Positions 17,265 to 25,713 are shown, counted from the stretch's first letter. The stretch: 47,343 nt of DNA from B33-G16 sp964611035 (GCA_964611035.1 CAZSWT010000023.1:1-47343); one strand, 5' to 3'. A program made the numbers and translations. The notes: generated from the sequence alone by a model not told the origin.

Positions 17265-18416
17265 TTAAAATTTCCCTAATAATGAACTGGCTATAGTATT
17301 TTTTTGTATCTCTTTTGTCCCCTCATAAATCTCTGTTATCTTTGCATCTCTATAGAAACGTTCTACCTCATACTCAAGCATATAGCCATATCCTCCTAAT
17401 AGTTGAATAGCCTCATCAGCTATTTCAACTGCTGCCCGGGCTGCATACATCTTTGCAATGGAGGTTAATTTTGGATCTATTCTGCCCTGATCAAAATTCC
17501 AGGCTGATTTATACACTATGAGACTTGCTAACTCTATCTTGGCTGCCATATCTGCGAGTTTATGCTGTGTGACCTGAAATTGAGCGAGTTTTTTTCCAAA
17601 CTGGGTACGCTCTTTGCAATATGCAAGTGCACGATCAAAGGCTCCCTGGGCAATCCCGAGGGCCTGGGCTGATATTTCTATCCTGCTCTCGTCAAAAAAC
17701 TCAAGCACATGATAGAATCCCTTATTTTCTTGCCCCACGAGATTTGAGACCGGAACTCTCACATCATTAAATGAAAGCTCCCCGGTTGATGTCATCTTTA
17801 TCCCCATTTTTTCACCAACATCCGCAGTAGAATATCCAGGTATTCCTTTGTCAACAATGATGACAGATTGGCCACGATAGGAAGGCTTTACCTCAAAATC
17901 TGTCTGGCAGAGAACCATGGCAAAGTCACTAATGGTCCCATTGGTAATAAATGTTTTTACACCGTTTATTATGTATTCATCCCCTTCTTTTACCGCAGTT
18001 GTATCCATAAGGGTAATATCACTTCCATGGTCTGGCTCAGTAAAAGCACCACTGGAAATTGCCTCCCCTTTAGTGAGAGGAATCAGATATTTTTCCTTCT
18101 GTTGGTCGTTTCCAAATCTTAAGATGACCTCAGATGAAAAGTCAGCTAAGCTAATGGCGACACCGATTCCTGAATCTTGTCGGCAGAATTCTTCCACTAC
18201 AAGGATATTCTCGAAGACACCATACTCCTGTCCCCCATATTTTTCTGGATAATGAATCCCCATGAAACCAAGTTCACAGGCCTTTTTCCAGATCTCTGAA
18301 GGAAATGTGTGGTTCCTTTCATGTTCAAGGGCTATCTCTTTGTCAAATTCTCCTTTCGCAAATTCTCTTGCTGCCTTCTGAATAGCCTCTTGTTCCTTAT
18401 CTAATTTAAATTCCAT
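17265..18416 (-). CDS. Acyl-CoA dehydrogenase (second copy)
   Basis: 383 aa. ACAD hallmarks: 'SGAFTEPDHGSDITLMDTTA', 'FITNGTISDFAMVLCQ', 'QLLGGYGYMLEYEVERFYRDAK' and 'IYEGTKEIQKN' with the catalytic-base Glu. It differs clearly from the copy at 11.7 kb (EYEVERFY versus EYPVERYY, and TKEIQ versus TSEVQ), so the two likely serve different acyl chains or branch patterns. The stop lies 12 bp upstream of the mutase large-subunit start, and 13 bp separate its ATG from the enoyl-CoA hydratase stop: a tight operon. Confidence 0.92.
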   Translation of the reverse strand: MEFKLDKEQEAIQKAAREFAKGEFDKEIALEHERNHTFPSEIWKKACELGFMGIHYPEKYGGQEYGVFENILVVEEFCRQDSGIGVAISLADFSSEVILRFGNDQQKEKYLIPLTKGEAISSGAFTEPDHGSDITLMDTTAVKEGDEYIINGVKTFITNGTISDFAMVLCQTDFEVKPSYRGQSVIIVDKGIPGYSTADVGEKMGIKMTSTGELSFNDVRVPVSNLVGQENKGFYHVLEFFDESRIEISAQALGIAQGAFDRALAYCKERTQFGKKLAQFQVTQHKLADMAAKIELASLIVYKSAWNFDQGRIDPKLTSIAKMYAARAAVEIADEAIQLLGGYGYMLEYEVERFYRDAKITEIYEGTKEIQKNTIASSLLGKF

Positions 18417-18429
18417 TTTTCCTCCGTAT

Positions 18430-19218
18430 TTAAAGAAGTTCGCCTTTAAATTCGGCTTTTCTTTTTTCTAAGAATGCCCCCATTCCCTCTCTGGCATCCT
18501 CACTTGCCATGCACATACCAAATGCATCGGATTCCATGTAACACCCTGTTCTCAGATCCTGATCATACCCCCTTTGGATTGACTCTTTGACAGCCCGGAT
18601 AGCAACCTTGCCCTTTGAAGCCAGTACCTTTGCCACTTTCATTGTCTCTTCCCATAAAGACTCCTTTGGAAATACCCTGTTTACAAGGCCAATGTCTTTG
18701 GCCTCCTGTGCACTTATCATTACTCCCGTCATGCAAAGCTCCTTGGCCATTGATTTACCAACAAGGCGGGATAGCCTCTGGGTACCGCCAAAGCCTGGAA
18801 TAATTCCTAAATTTATCTCTGGTTGACCGAACATAGCAGAATCGGCAGCATATATAAAATCGCATGCCATTGATATCTCTGTTCCTCCACCAAGGGCAAA
18901 GCCATTGACACAGGCAATTACTGGAATGGATAAGGCCTCTACCTGAAAGAGGAGTTCCTGGCCCTGTCGTGAAAAAAATTTCCCTTCTAATGGAGTATGA
19001 TCCTTCATTGATGCTATGTCTGCTCCTGCAACAAAGGCCTTATCTCCCTCTCCTGTCAGGATAAGAACCTTTATTGATGCATCTGCATCGATTTTTTTCA
19101 GGGCATCTATCATCTCAGATACAACAGTTGGATTAATAGCATTTAGTACCTTGGGTCGATTAAATCTAATTATGGCAATATTTTCTTCTTTGCTAAAGAG
19201 AATAGTTTCATACGACAT
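18430..19218 (-). CDS. Enoyl-CoA hydratase (crotonase family)
   Basis: 262 aa. Oxyanion-hole elements 'AFVAGADIASM' and 'NGFALGGGTEISMACDF', and both catalytic glutamates (in GGGTEIS and in 'FGQPEINLGIIPGFGG') are present, so it should hydrate 2-enoyl-CoA to 3-hydroxyacyl-CoA. The 3-hydroxyacyl-CoA dehydrogenase needed for the next step is not in the window. Third gene of the operon by position, downstream of the thiolase after a 114-bp repeat-containing spacer. Confidence 0.92.
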   Translation of the reverse strand: MSYETILFSKEENIAIIRFNRPKVLNAINPTVVSEMIDALKKIDADASIKVLILTGEGDKAFVAGADIASMKDHTPLEGKFFSRQGQELLFQVEALSIPVIACVNGFALGGGTEISMACDFIYAADSAMFGQPEINLGIIPGFGGTQRLSRLVGKSMAKELCMTGVMISAQEAKDIGLVNRVFPKESLWEETMKVAKVLASKGKVAIRAVKESIQRGYDQDLRTGCYMESDAFGMCMASEDAREGMGAFLEKRKAEFKGELL

Positions 19219-19290
19219 TGTTCGCTCCCTTTTTAATTTTTGATTTTTGATTGCTTCCGAGTCCCGGAATCGGGGAATATTGACGATTGA

Positions 19291-19331
19291 ATTTTTTCAA
19301 TTGTCAATTGTCAATTATCAATTGTCAATTT
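19291..19331. repeat. CAATTGTCAATT tandem repeat
   Basis: Four or so copies of a CAATTGT/CAATTAT 10-bp unit run up to the thiolase stop codon. Same class as the array at 12799-12870, also inside this operon. A small hairpin (CCCG-GAAT-CGGG) lies just before, at 19263-19274. No gene in the spacer. Confidence 0.65.
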
Positions 19332-19332
19332 A

Positions 19333-20616
19333 CTAAACCCTCTCAAGGGCCATGGCCATACCCTGGCCTCCACCTATACATAGGGTAGCAAGACCTAATT
19401 CAACATTGTTTCTGACCATCTCGTTCATCAGGGTTATTACAATTCTGGCACCAGTGCAGCCAACTGGATGGCCTATAGATATACCACTTCCCAAAAGGTT
19501 GGTTTTATCAAGATCGAACCCTAACTCCCGTATGCAGGCAATGGCCTGAGAAGCGAAGGCCTCATTGAGCTCAATTTCACCAAAATCGCTTATCTCTAAT
19601 CCGGTCGCTTTTAGAACCTTTCTCACAGCAGGAATAGGGCCAAGTCCCATAAAAGCGGGGTCTATAGCCCCTGATGCATATGCCTTAATTTTCACTATGG
19701 GTTTCAGGCCCAACTCTTTTGCCTTTTCAGCTGACATTAAAAGAAGCGCAGCAGATGCATCATTAATACCAGAGGCATTACCTGCGGTAACAGTACCATC
19801 TTTTTTAAATGCGGGTCGCAGTTTTGCCATCTTTTCCACATTTGTGTCCATTGGCCTTTCATCTGTATCAAAGATAATTGGTTCACCTTTTCTCTGTGGA
19901 ATACAAACAGGGACAATTTCCTGTTTGAAGATGCCTTCAGCTATCGCCTTTCGTGCCCTTGCATGACTCATGGCGCCAAGTTCATCCTGTTCACTTCGAG
20001 AAATTCCATATTTTTCAGCAATGTTTTCAGCGGTAATCCCCATGTGGTACCCATAAAAGATTTCCCAGAGACCATCAAAGATCATCAAATCGATCATATC
20101 GGCATTGTTCATCCTGGTACCCCACCGTGCAGTATTTAACGCATAGGGCGCCATGCTCATATTTTCCATACCGCCCGCAAGAATAGTATTTTTCTCTCCC
20201 TCCCGTATGGCAAGAGCGGCAAGGGACAAGGCCTTCATGCCTGAGGCACAGACCTTATTGATAGTGAAGGCATTTACCTCCTTGGGAATGCCTGCCTGTA
20301 CTGTTGCCTGCCTGGCAACATTTTGTCCTTGACCTGCCCCTATTACATTACCCATGATTACCTCATCGATTTCTATGGGTTGAAGAGAATCAGAATAATC
20401 ATAGGCTTTTTTTTCTAATTCAATCATGCCCAAATCATGAAGGGCATCTGGCTCAAAACTCTTGAGTTCTTCAGAAGCGAAGGGCCTCAGCCCAAGTTTT
20501 TTTAAGGTTTCCTTTAAGATCAAAGAACCTAAGGTAACGACTGGTGTGCCCTTTAGTGATCCTCCAAAAGAACCGACAGGTGTTCTCATGCCTCCAATAA
20601 TTACTACATCTCTCAT
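19333..20616 (-). CDS. Thiolase (acetyl-CoA C-acyltransferase) with an unusual insertion
   Basis: 427 aa, longer than the usual 390-395. Nucleophilic Cys123 sits in 'INKVCASGMKALSLAA'; the second triad is 'GHPVGCTGARI' (His) and 'LCIGGGQGMAMALE' (Cys). It should cleave 3-ketoacyl-CoA or condense acetyl-CoA. The extra length is an acidic stretch at about 45-78 (FASEELKSFEPDALHDLGMIELEKKAYDYSD), placing the catalytic Cys about 33 residues later than normal; it follows the N-terminal 'LKETLKKLGL' helix. First gene of the minus-strand acyl-CoA operon, with AAGGAG upstream and a promoter candidate at 20680-20709. Confidence 0.92.
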   Translation of the reverse strand: MRDVVIIGGMRTPVGSFGGSLKGTPVVTLGSLILKETLKKLGLRPFASEELKSFEPDALHDLGMIELEKKAYDYSDSLQPIEIDEVIMGNVIGAGQGQNVARQATVQAGIPKEVNAFTINKVCASGMKALSLAALAIREGEKNTILAGGMENMSMAPYALNTARWGTRMNNADMIDLMIFDGLWEIFYGYHMGITAENIAEKYGISRSEQDELGAMSHARARKAIAEGIFKQEIVPVCIPQRKGEPIIFDTDERPMDTNVEKMAKLRPAFKKDGTVTAGNASGINDASAALLLMSAEKAKELGLKPIVKIKAYASGAIDPAFMGLGPIPAVRKVLKATGLEISDFGEIELNEAFASQAIACIRELGFDLDKTNLLGSGISIGHPVGCTGARIVITLMNEMVRNNVELGLATLCIGGGQGMAMALERV

Positions 20617-20679
20617 ATACGTTTCTCCTTAGTTAATGTTAGCTGGTTTAACAAAATATTTATTGATTAAAGGTGCTTT

Positions 20680-20709
20680 TATATATTCTTTTCTACTAAT
20701 TTAAGTCAA
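20680..20709 (-). promoter_or_regulatory. Candidate promoter of the acyl-CoA operon
   Basis: Read on the minus strand, TTGACT (20709-20704) and TATATA (20685-20680) are separated by 18 nt and lie about 64 nt upstream of the thiolase start. It diverges from the promoter at 20767, so the 290-bp intergenic region serves both directions. Pattern match. Confidence 0.5.
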
Positions 20710-20766
20710 GTTAAAATGGCTTCGTAAAGGTAAAAAAGAGAGTATTCTCTGAAATTATTTTTTTTG

Positions 20767-20817
20767 TTGACAACATAAAAACATAGTTACATTATAGCTG
20801 AATTGTAATCACATTGT
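20767..20817 (+). promoter_or_regulatory. Promoter region with regulatory box (copy 1) for the DUF2080-like/GNAT pair
   Basis: TTGACA at 20767-20772 precedes a box at 20782-20817 containing TAGTTACATTATAGCTG and TTGTAATCACATTGT. The box matches the one in the bamB promoter (21671-21706) at 29 of 36 positions. The -10 is less clear than in the second copy (TACATT with 15 or TTATAG with 19 nt spacing). The shared box suggests one regulator controls both transcripts. Confidence 0.55.
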
Positions 20818-20906
20818 GGTAATAGGGATGTAAGGTCATTTTATAATCATGATTGAGTACGTGAATATACAGCGTCTCTTTACATTGAACTATTGATAAA
20901 TATTAG

Positions 20907-21083
20907 ATGAATAAAAAAGAAAAATATATCATTGGCCAGGAAGAAGGCTCAAAGAAGGTGAAATTTGAGGTCTTTGGTGAGGAAATGCTTGAGAAAGAGG
21001 TTAAACTTAGCGGTAATAGCGGCCGGGTATACCTTCCTCCTGATTGGGTAGGTAAGCATGTCAAGATAATCAGAACAGATTAG
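20907..21083 (+). CDS. DUF2080-like small protein (AbrB-type fold suspected)
   Basis: 58 aa, ATG 20907 to TAG 21083. The C-terminal half, 'KEVKLSGNSGRVYLPPDWVGKHVKII', matches the small DUF2080 family ('KSGNSGRVYVPKEWIGKKVKV' type), sometimes annotated 'transposon-encoded' and related in pattern to AbrB/SpoVT antitoxin-like DNA-binding folds. The N-terminus is charged (MNKKEKYIIGQEEG). It stops 17 bp before a GNAT gene, suggesting one transcript, and lies behind a promoter box shared with bamB. A role as the local regulator is possible but unproven. Confidence 0.65.
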   Translation: MNKKEKYIIGQEEGSKKVKFEVFGEEMLEKEVKLSGNSGRVYLPPDWVGKHVKIIRTD

Positions 21084-21100
21084 GCACCGAACTTTAAACT

Positions 21101-21553
21101 ATGGGGTCTTTCAGATTGAAAAATCTTATAATAAGAAACTTAGAGATAGGTGATTCAGATGATATTTTTCGAATTCAGGAAGCAATTACAAAGGAACTTA
21201 GCGCAATAGATTATCATAAGATTGTTAAAGAAGAGGTAAAGAAAGACAACAGCGTCAACGTTGTGGCAGAGCTTGATGGTAAGGTGGTAGGATTTATAAT
21301 TACCTATATCCTCTATGGTGGGTTTGGTCTGCAAAAGAGTGCATGGATTGGGCTTTTTGGTGTTGAGCCAAAATATATGGGAGGTGGAATCGGAAAAAGG
21401 ATGGCCAAAGAGGTGTTTGATGAACTGACGAAAATGAATATTAAAAATGTTTTTACATCCGTTAAGTGGGACTCAGTTGACCTCTTGTCCTTTTTTAAGT
21501 CCCTCGGGTTTGATAGATGTGAATTTATTAATCTAAAGAAAGTCATCGATTGA
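21101..21553 (+). CDS. GNAT-family N-acetyltransferase
   Basis: 150 aa. GNAT motif A is visible as 'WIGLFGVEPKYMGGGIGKRMAKEV' (V-x-P-x-x-x-G-x-G-I-G for acetyl-CoA pyrophosphate), preceded by 'VVAELDGKVVGFIITYI' and followed by 'KNVFTSVKWDSVDLLSFFKSLGF' (motif B, Asn replaced by Val-Asp). It transfers an acetyl or acyl group to an unknown amine or protein lysine. It forms a pair with the DUF2080-like gene and precedes the bam-like cluster on the same strand, so acyl-lysine control of CoA enzymes is a conceivable role, but this is speculation. A weak hairpin follows at about 21593-21642. Confidence 0.82.
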   Translation: MGSFRLKNLIIRNLEIGDSDDIFRIQEAITKELSAIDYHKIVKEEVKKDNSVNVVAELDGKVVGFIITYILYGGFGLQKSAWIGLFGVEPKYMGGGIGKRMAKEVFDELTKMNIKNVFTSVKWDSVDLLSFFKSLGFDRCEFINLKKVID

Positions 21554-21664
21554 GTATCTATTTAAAGGAAAGGGGAAGGCTATCAGCAAACAAGATAAGG
21601 GGTGCCATTAATTTGCGGAAATTAATTTAGGTGTTTTATCCTTTTTACAAAAAACACTTTTTTC

Positions 21665-21706
21665 TTGACACGTAGCTACAATGTAGCTATATTGTAATCA
21701 CATCGT
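21665..21706 (+). promoter_or_regulatory. bamB promoter with embedded operator (copy 2)
   Basis: A near-consensus sigma-70 promoter: TTGACA (21665-21670), 17-nt spacer, TATATT (21688-21693). The spacer and -10 edge hold a perfect palindrome, TAGCTACA-A-TGTAGCTA (21673-21689); a second dyad TACAAT-N8-ATTGTA overlaps (21677-21696). The box 21671-21706 matches 20782-20817 at 29/36 positions. An operator filling the spacer fits repression by steric block. The transcript would start near 21700 and have a leader of about 230 nt. Confidence 0.7.
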
Positions 21707-21815
21707 ACCGGACATCGTAGATAATCTTTTCTTATCACCAAGAGTAATTTTTTGATTCAGTATTATAGGCTTAATAGCCGCTGAACTCATGGCATAGATT
21801 TTGATAAAAAAATAA

Positions 21816-21866
21816 CTTAAGCAATTTCGACCTTCATCCGACGGGTGAAGGCCGTTTTGAGTTAAG
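21816..21866 (+). promoter_or_regulatory. Hairpin in the bamB mRNA leader
   Basis: CCTTCATCC (21831-21839) pairs with GGGTGAAGG (21843-21851) around a 3-nt loop, and an outer CTTAA/TTAAG (21816-21820/21862-21866) closes the structure. It lies between the promoter and the BamB start at 21931, 65 nt upstream of it. No U-run follows, so it is not an ordinary terminator; it could stabilise the leader or regulate translation. Confidence 0.45.
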
Positions 21867-21930
21867 TGCCTGCAACCCATGACTAATGAAAAAGTATGCC
21901 ACGGATTCAGGTAATTTAGAAGGGGAAAAA

Positions 21931-23937
21931 ATGAGGTACGCAGAGACAGGGTTTAATTTAGAAATTGATCTATCCCGAGGAAACATTGAGAGGGTAGAAA
22001 CCGACCCAAGAGAAACCGAACTTTATCTGGGGGGTCTAGGTACTAACGCCAAGATATTGTGGGATAGGGTTCCACCTGAAGTTGAACCCTTTTCTCCTGA
22101 TAATCTACTCATATTCGGCACTGGTCTCTTAGTTGGCACGCCTGCTACTGGTGCCAATCGCACCATTGTTTCCACCATTTCTCCCCAGACCTTGTTAATG
22201 GCATATTCAATGATGGGAGGATTTTGGGCGCCAGAATTGAAGTATGCCGGTTATGACAAAGTAATCATTCGCGGCAAGTCCCCCAAGCTGGTTTATTTGT
22301 GGATAAACAATGACAAAGTAGAAATACGCGATGCCTCTCATTTGCAGGGTAAAGGCGCTGGTGAAACTGCAGAACTTATTCTACAGGAGTTGAACGAGCC
22401 GAAAGCCCAGGTGTCTGCTATCGGCCTGGCCGGTGAAAACAGGGTCTATTTTGCCTCCATCGAGCAGGGCAGGTCCAGTGCCAGCCGAGGCGGAATAGGC
22501 GCCGTTATGGGAGACAAAGGGTTAAAGGCGATAGCCGTTCGTGGAACCAAGGACATCAATGTTGCCCGACCGGCTGAATTGATGGAGCTTTGCAACGAAG
22601 TGCTACAAAATATACAAGTCCGGGAAGATAATCCAATTCAAGGGGTGCCGCCCATTATAGCCGGGATTGGGTCACCCCAAGAGATGGCAATATTTGATGA
22701 GCAGTGGCACACCACCAATTTCGCCTGGGGAAATGCTCGCACCCGGAGAAAAGATTTTTGGACCAAGGAAGTCGAACAGAAGTGGAGGGAGACTCAAGAA
22801 AGTGTGCGGGAGCGGTTAATAAGTTGCTATAACTGTCCGATGAAATGCGGGGCAACAATTTCCGTTCCTGGAATTTCAACATATATGATGAAATGCTACT
22901 CGAAACTTACCTATACAATGGCGGCCTATTCAGACCTGGATTTTGGTTTTAGAATCGCTCAACGTGCTACGGAGTATGGAGTGGACGCATTCTCAACGCC
23001 CCAAACTATGGCCTTCGCCCTTGAGCTTTACGAAGCCGGTATTTTGACTGACCAGGACGTGGCAGGAATGCCCTCCGATACCGAGGGGAGATTTTTCTGG
23101 TTACTTGACAGAATTGTTCGGCGAGAAGGGATTGGAGATACTTTGGCCAATGGCACTTATTGGGCGGCCCAACAGATAGGTAAGGGCGCAGAAGCATATG
23201 CTCATAATAATATTAAGAAACATGAGCAACTGCCTCTCAAGTTGGGAATGCTGAATCCCATTTATTTCCTTATGTATTCTACTGGCGAGAAGATAAACAT
23301 TACCCAGATCGAAGGGCAGTTCCCCCAGGCGCCTTTTCCTAAAAGAGAGCAGCGGGAAAAATTTGTAAAGGATTGGATCCAGGTTCCTGATGAAAAGTTT
23401 AAGCAATATTTTTTGGACTGGGATCCACGCGGAGAAAAATCAAATCCATATTACCCAACCATTGAAGCGAGCTGTGAAATTGTTGACTGGATGGAGAAAA
23501 TGCACTATATTGATGACGCCACCGGGATCTGCGCAGGTTTGTCATCATTTCCCCTGAAGCCTCCCTATCATATACACAATTTACCGACTTTTATCTCATC
23601 AGCGACCGGGATGGATATCGATGAAGCCGGACTATCACAAGCAGCCAAGAGGAACCGAACTTTAATTAGAGCCGTCAATGTCAGAAGAGGCATAAGGAGA
23701 ATTGATGAGAAGCCCCCTGAGGACCATTGGAAGAAAAGATTTCCTGAGCTTGAAGCTAAGCTCTTAGATGAGTATTATAAATTTAAGGGGTGGAATAACC
23801 AGGGTATTCCTACTAAAGAGTCTTTACATGAATTGGCTTTGGATTACGTAAGTGAAGACTTCATACAGAGGGGGATCTTGACGGATAGTGAAGACGCTCC
23901 TTCCAAAGAGACTTCGGCGGAAAAAGAGAAGAAATAA
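21931..23937 (+). CDS. bamB: AOR-family tungsten enzyme, class II benzoyl-CoA reductase catalytic subunit-like (BamB)
   Basis: 668 aa from ATG 21931 (AGAAGGGG 6-7 nt upstream; the frame is open to 21886 but without a good start). Aldehyde:ferredoxin oxidoreductase fold: 'GLAGENRVYFASIEQGRSSASRGGIGAVMGDKGLKAI' for the pterin, 'CYNCPMKC' (Cys299, 302, 306) for a [4Fe-4S] cluster, and 'EYGVDAFST'. With this start, Glu251, His260 and Cys322 fall exactly at positions I recall as active-site residues of the characterised Geobacter BamB (Cys322 as W ligand, His260 as proton donor). It would reduce benzoyl-CoA to dienoyl-CoA, ATP-independently. Gene order B-C-D-E-F supports this. Another aromatic or cyclic acyl-CoA substrate remains possible. 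Confidence 0.85.
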   Translation: MRYAETGFNLEIDLSRGNIERVETDPRETELYLGGLGTNAKILWDRVPPEVEPFSPDNLLIFGTGLLVGTPATGANRTIVSTISPQTLLMAYSMMGGFWAPELKYAGYDKVIIRGKSPKLVYLWINNDKVEIRDASHLQGKGAGETAELILQELNEPKAQVSAIGLAGENRVYFASIEQGRSSASRGGIGAVMGDKGLKAIAVRGTKDINVARPAELMELCNEVLQNIQVREDNPIQGVPPIIAGIGSPQEMAIFDEQWHTTNFAWGNARTRRKDFWTKEVEQKWRETQESVRERLISCYNCPMKCGATISVPGISTYMMKCYSKLTYTMAAYSDLDFGFRIAQRATEYGVDAFSTPQTMAFALELYEAGILTDQDVAGMPSDTEGRFFWLLDRIVRREGIGDTLANGTYWAAQQIGKGAEAYAHNNIKKHEQLPLKLGMLNPIYFLMYSTGEKINITQIEGQFPQAPFPKREQREKFVKDWIQVPDEKFKQYFLDWDPRGEKSNPYYPTIEASCEIVDWMEKMHYIDDATGICAGLSSFPLKPPYHIHNLPTFISSATGMDIDEAGLSQAAKRNRTLIRAVNVRRGIRRIDEKPPEDHWKKRFPELEAKLLDEYYKFKGWNNQGIPTKESLHELALDYVSEDFIQRGILTDSEDAPSKETSAEKEKK

Positions 23938-23958
23938 AGTGAAGAGGTGGTAACCGTC

Positions 23959-24507
23959 ATGGGTGAGAAAAAAAAGAAAATAGTTAAAACAATAAAAGTT
24001 GATGTTGATAAATGCAATGGTTGCAGGGCCTGTGAGGTAGTCTGCTCCGCCTTTCACGCTGCGCCAAAATATAGCAGCAATAATCCGGATAGGTCTCGAA
24101 TTCGGGTGATTCGTGATCCACTAAGAGACATATATATTCCTGTATTAGCGGGTGAGTATACTGCCGCCGAATGTCCTGGCAGAGACAAATACACGATTGA
24201 TGGAAAGGAATACGACGAGTGTGCCTTCTGCAGGGCTTCCTGCCCATCCAGAGACCTTTTCAAAGAACCCGATTCCGGTCTCCCTCTAAAATGCGATATG
24301 TGTGAATCCGATCCGCCTTTAGAGGAGCCCATGTGTGTTCAGTGGTGCGTGTCTGATGCCCTGACTTACGAAGAAAGGGAAGAAGAAGTCGAAGAAGAAG
24401 AGCTGCAGGAAGAGCTGGAGATAGGATTGGAAGCATTGGTGGACAAATATGGATTGGAAAAGATGATGGATACCGTTGCCCGAATGTCAATGTCAAAGAA
24501 GGATTAA
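23959..24507 (+). CDS. bamC: BamC-like ferredoxin subunit
   Basis: 182 aa from ATG 23959 (AGAGGTGG upstream; a GTG at 23947 is also in frame). Cys motifs for several [4Fe-4S] clusters: 'CNGCRACEVVC' (Cys19, 22, 25, 29), 'CPGRDKY...CAFCRASC', 'CDMC...CVQWC'. The C-terminal third is highly acidic (EEREEEVEEEELQEELE). It resembles DMSO-reductase/AOR-type electron-transfer subunits and is the expected partner of BamB in the soluble BamBC core. It follows bamB by 21 bp and precedes bamD by 36 bp. Confidence 0.82.
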   Translation: MGEKKKKIVKTIKVDVDKCNGCRACEVVCSAFHAAPKYSSNNPDRSRIRVIRDPLRDIYIPVLAGEYTAAECPGRDKYTIDGKEYDECAFCRASCPSRDLFKEPDSGLPLKCDMCESDPPLEEPMCVQWCVSDALTYEEREEEVEEEELQEELEIGLEALVDKYGLEKMMDTVARMSMSKKD

Positions 24508-24543
24508 ATCGTTAAGGCGAAATAAAGAGGATTAAAAAAGACA

Positions 24544-25713
24544 GTGGAGACTGTAGCCGACTTCAAAGAGATCATAGATGTCATAAAAGCGAACGGTGGA
24601 GAAGCCTTCAAATTATGCTATCAATGCGGATTATGCGATACTGTTTGTCCGTGGAATAGGGTTACAACCTTTAGTATACGCAAGATAATCCGACAGGCTA
24701 CGTTCGGTTTGACTGAGATAGAAAGTGAAGATATATGGCGTTGTACTACCTGTGGAAGATGCCCCCAGCGGTGCCCCAGGGGAGTGAAAATAATAGAATC
24801 CGGGATATCCTTACGCAGGATCGCCACGGAATACGGCGTCTTTCCGACTTCTGTCAAGCCTATCCGCACCGTGGGTGCAAGCCTCACTGCTGAAGGTAAC
24901 CCCATTGGTGAAAAGCGAAAAAATAGGGCAGATTGGGCAGAAGGTCTTTCTGTAAAAACGTTCACCGAGGGGATGGAAATTTTATATTTCCCCGGTTGCT
25001 ACCCCAGCTATGACCCGAGATTAAAAAAGGTAGCGAGAGCCACAGCCAATATTCTCAACCGGGCAGGGATAGATTTCGGGATACTGGGCGTCAAGGAAAA
25101 TTGTTGTGGAGAAAGCATTCGCAAGACGGGAGATGAGGAATTATTCAAACGCCTGGCCAGGGAAAACATCAAAACTTTTATCGATAATGGGGTGAAGAAA
25201 ATCCTTGTTTCTTCCCCTCATTGCTACCATACCTTCAAAAACGAGTATCCCGAATTTATGGCAAACTTTGAGGTGGTTCATATCACCCAATATTTATTCG
25301 AGCTTATTGATGCGGGAAGGCTTGAGCTTAACAAGGAGTATGGGAAGAACGTTACCTATCATGACCCGTGTTACCTGGGTCGACATAATGGCATATATGA
25401 CGAGCCCCGGGAGGTCTTAAAGAAGATACCTGGTTTAGAGCTGAATGAGATGCCTGATTCGCGGGAAGATAGCCTTTGTTGCGGAGGGGGAGGAGGCAGG
25501 ATTTGGATGGAAACTCCAAAGGGTGAAAGATTTTCCGACCTCAGAGTAGAACAAGCTGTCGGGGTCGGGGCTGAGGTGCTGGTTACTGCCTGCCCATATT
25601 GCATCACCAATTTTGAGGATAGCAGGTTAACCCTGGAGGATAGTGAAGCCACAGAGATTAAGGACATCCCAGAGATTAAGGACATCACGGAAATTATCCA
25701 GGAAGTGATTTAG
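24544..25713 (+). CDS. bamD: BamD-like HdrD-type iron-sulfur protein (CCG domains)
   Basis: 389 aa with a GTG start (AAAGAGG upstream). Two N-terminal [4Fe-4S] sites (Cys25-28-31-35 and Cys67-70-73-77) precede two CCG-type domains: 'FPGCYPSYDPR...ENCCGES' and 'DPCYLGRHNG...LCCGGGGG'. These domains bind the unusual noncubane clusters of HdrB/HdrD and relatives. In the Bam complex this subunit should carry electrons between HdrA-like BamE and the BamBC core, or from a thiol or ferredoxin donor. Encoded in the same direction as bamBC; a 378-bp gap with a nested repeat element separates it from bamE. Confidence 0.82.
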   Translation: METVADFKEIIDVIKANGGEAFKLCYQCGLCDTVCPWNRVTTFSIRKIIRQATFGLTEIESEDIWRCTTCGRCPQRCPRGVKIIESGISLRRIATEYGVFPTSVKPIRTVGASLTAEGNPIGEKRKNRADWAEGLSVKTFTEGMEILYFPGCYPSYDPRLKKVARATANILNRAGIDFGILGVKENCCGESIRKTGDEELFKRLARENIKTFIDNGVKKILVSSPHCYHTFKNEYPEFMANFEVVHITQYLFELIDAGRLELNKEYGKNVTYHDPCYLGRHNGIYDEPREVLKKIPGLELNEMPDSREDSLCCGGGGGRIWMETPKGERFSDLRVEQAVGVGAEVLVTACPYCITNFEDSRLTLEDSEATEIKDIPEIKDITEIIQEVI

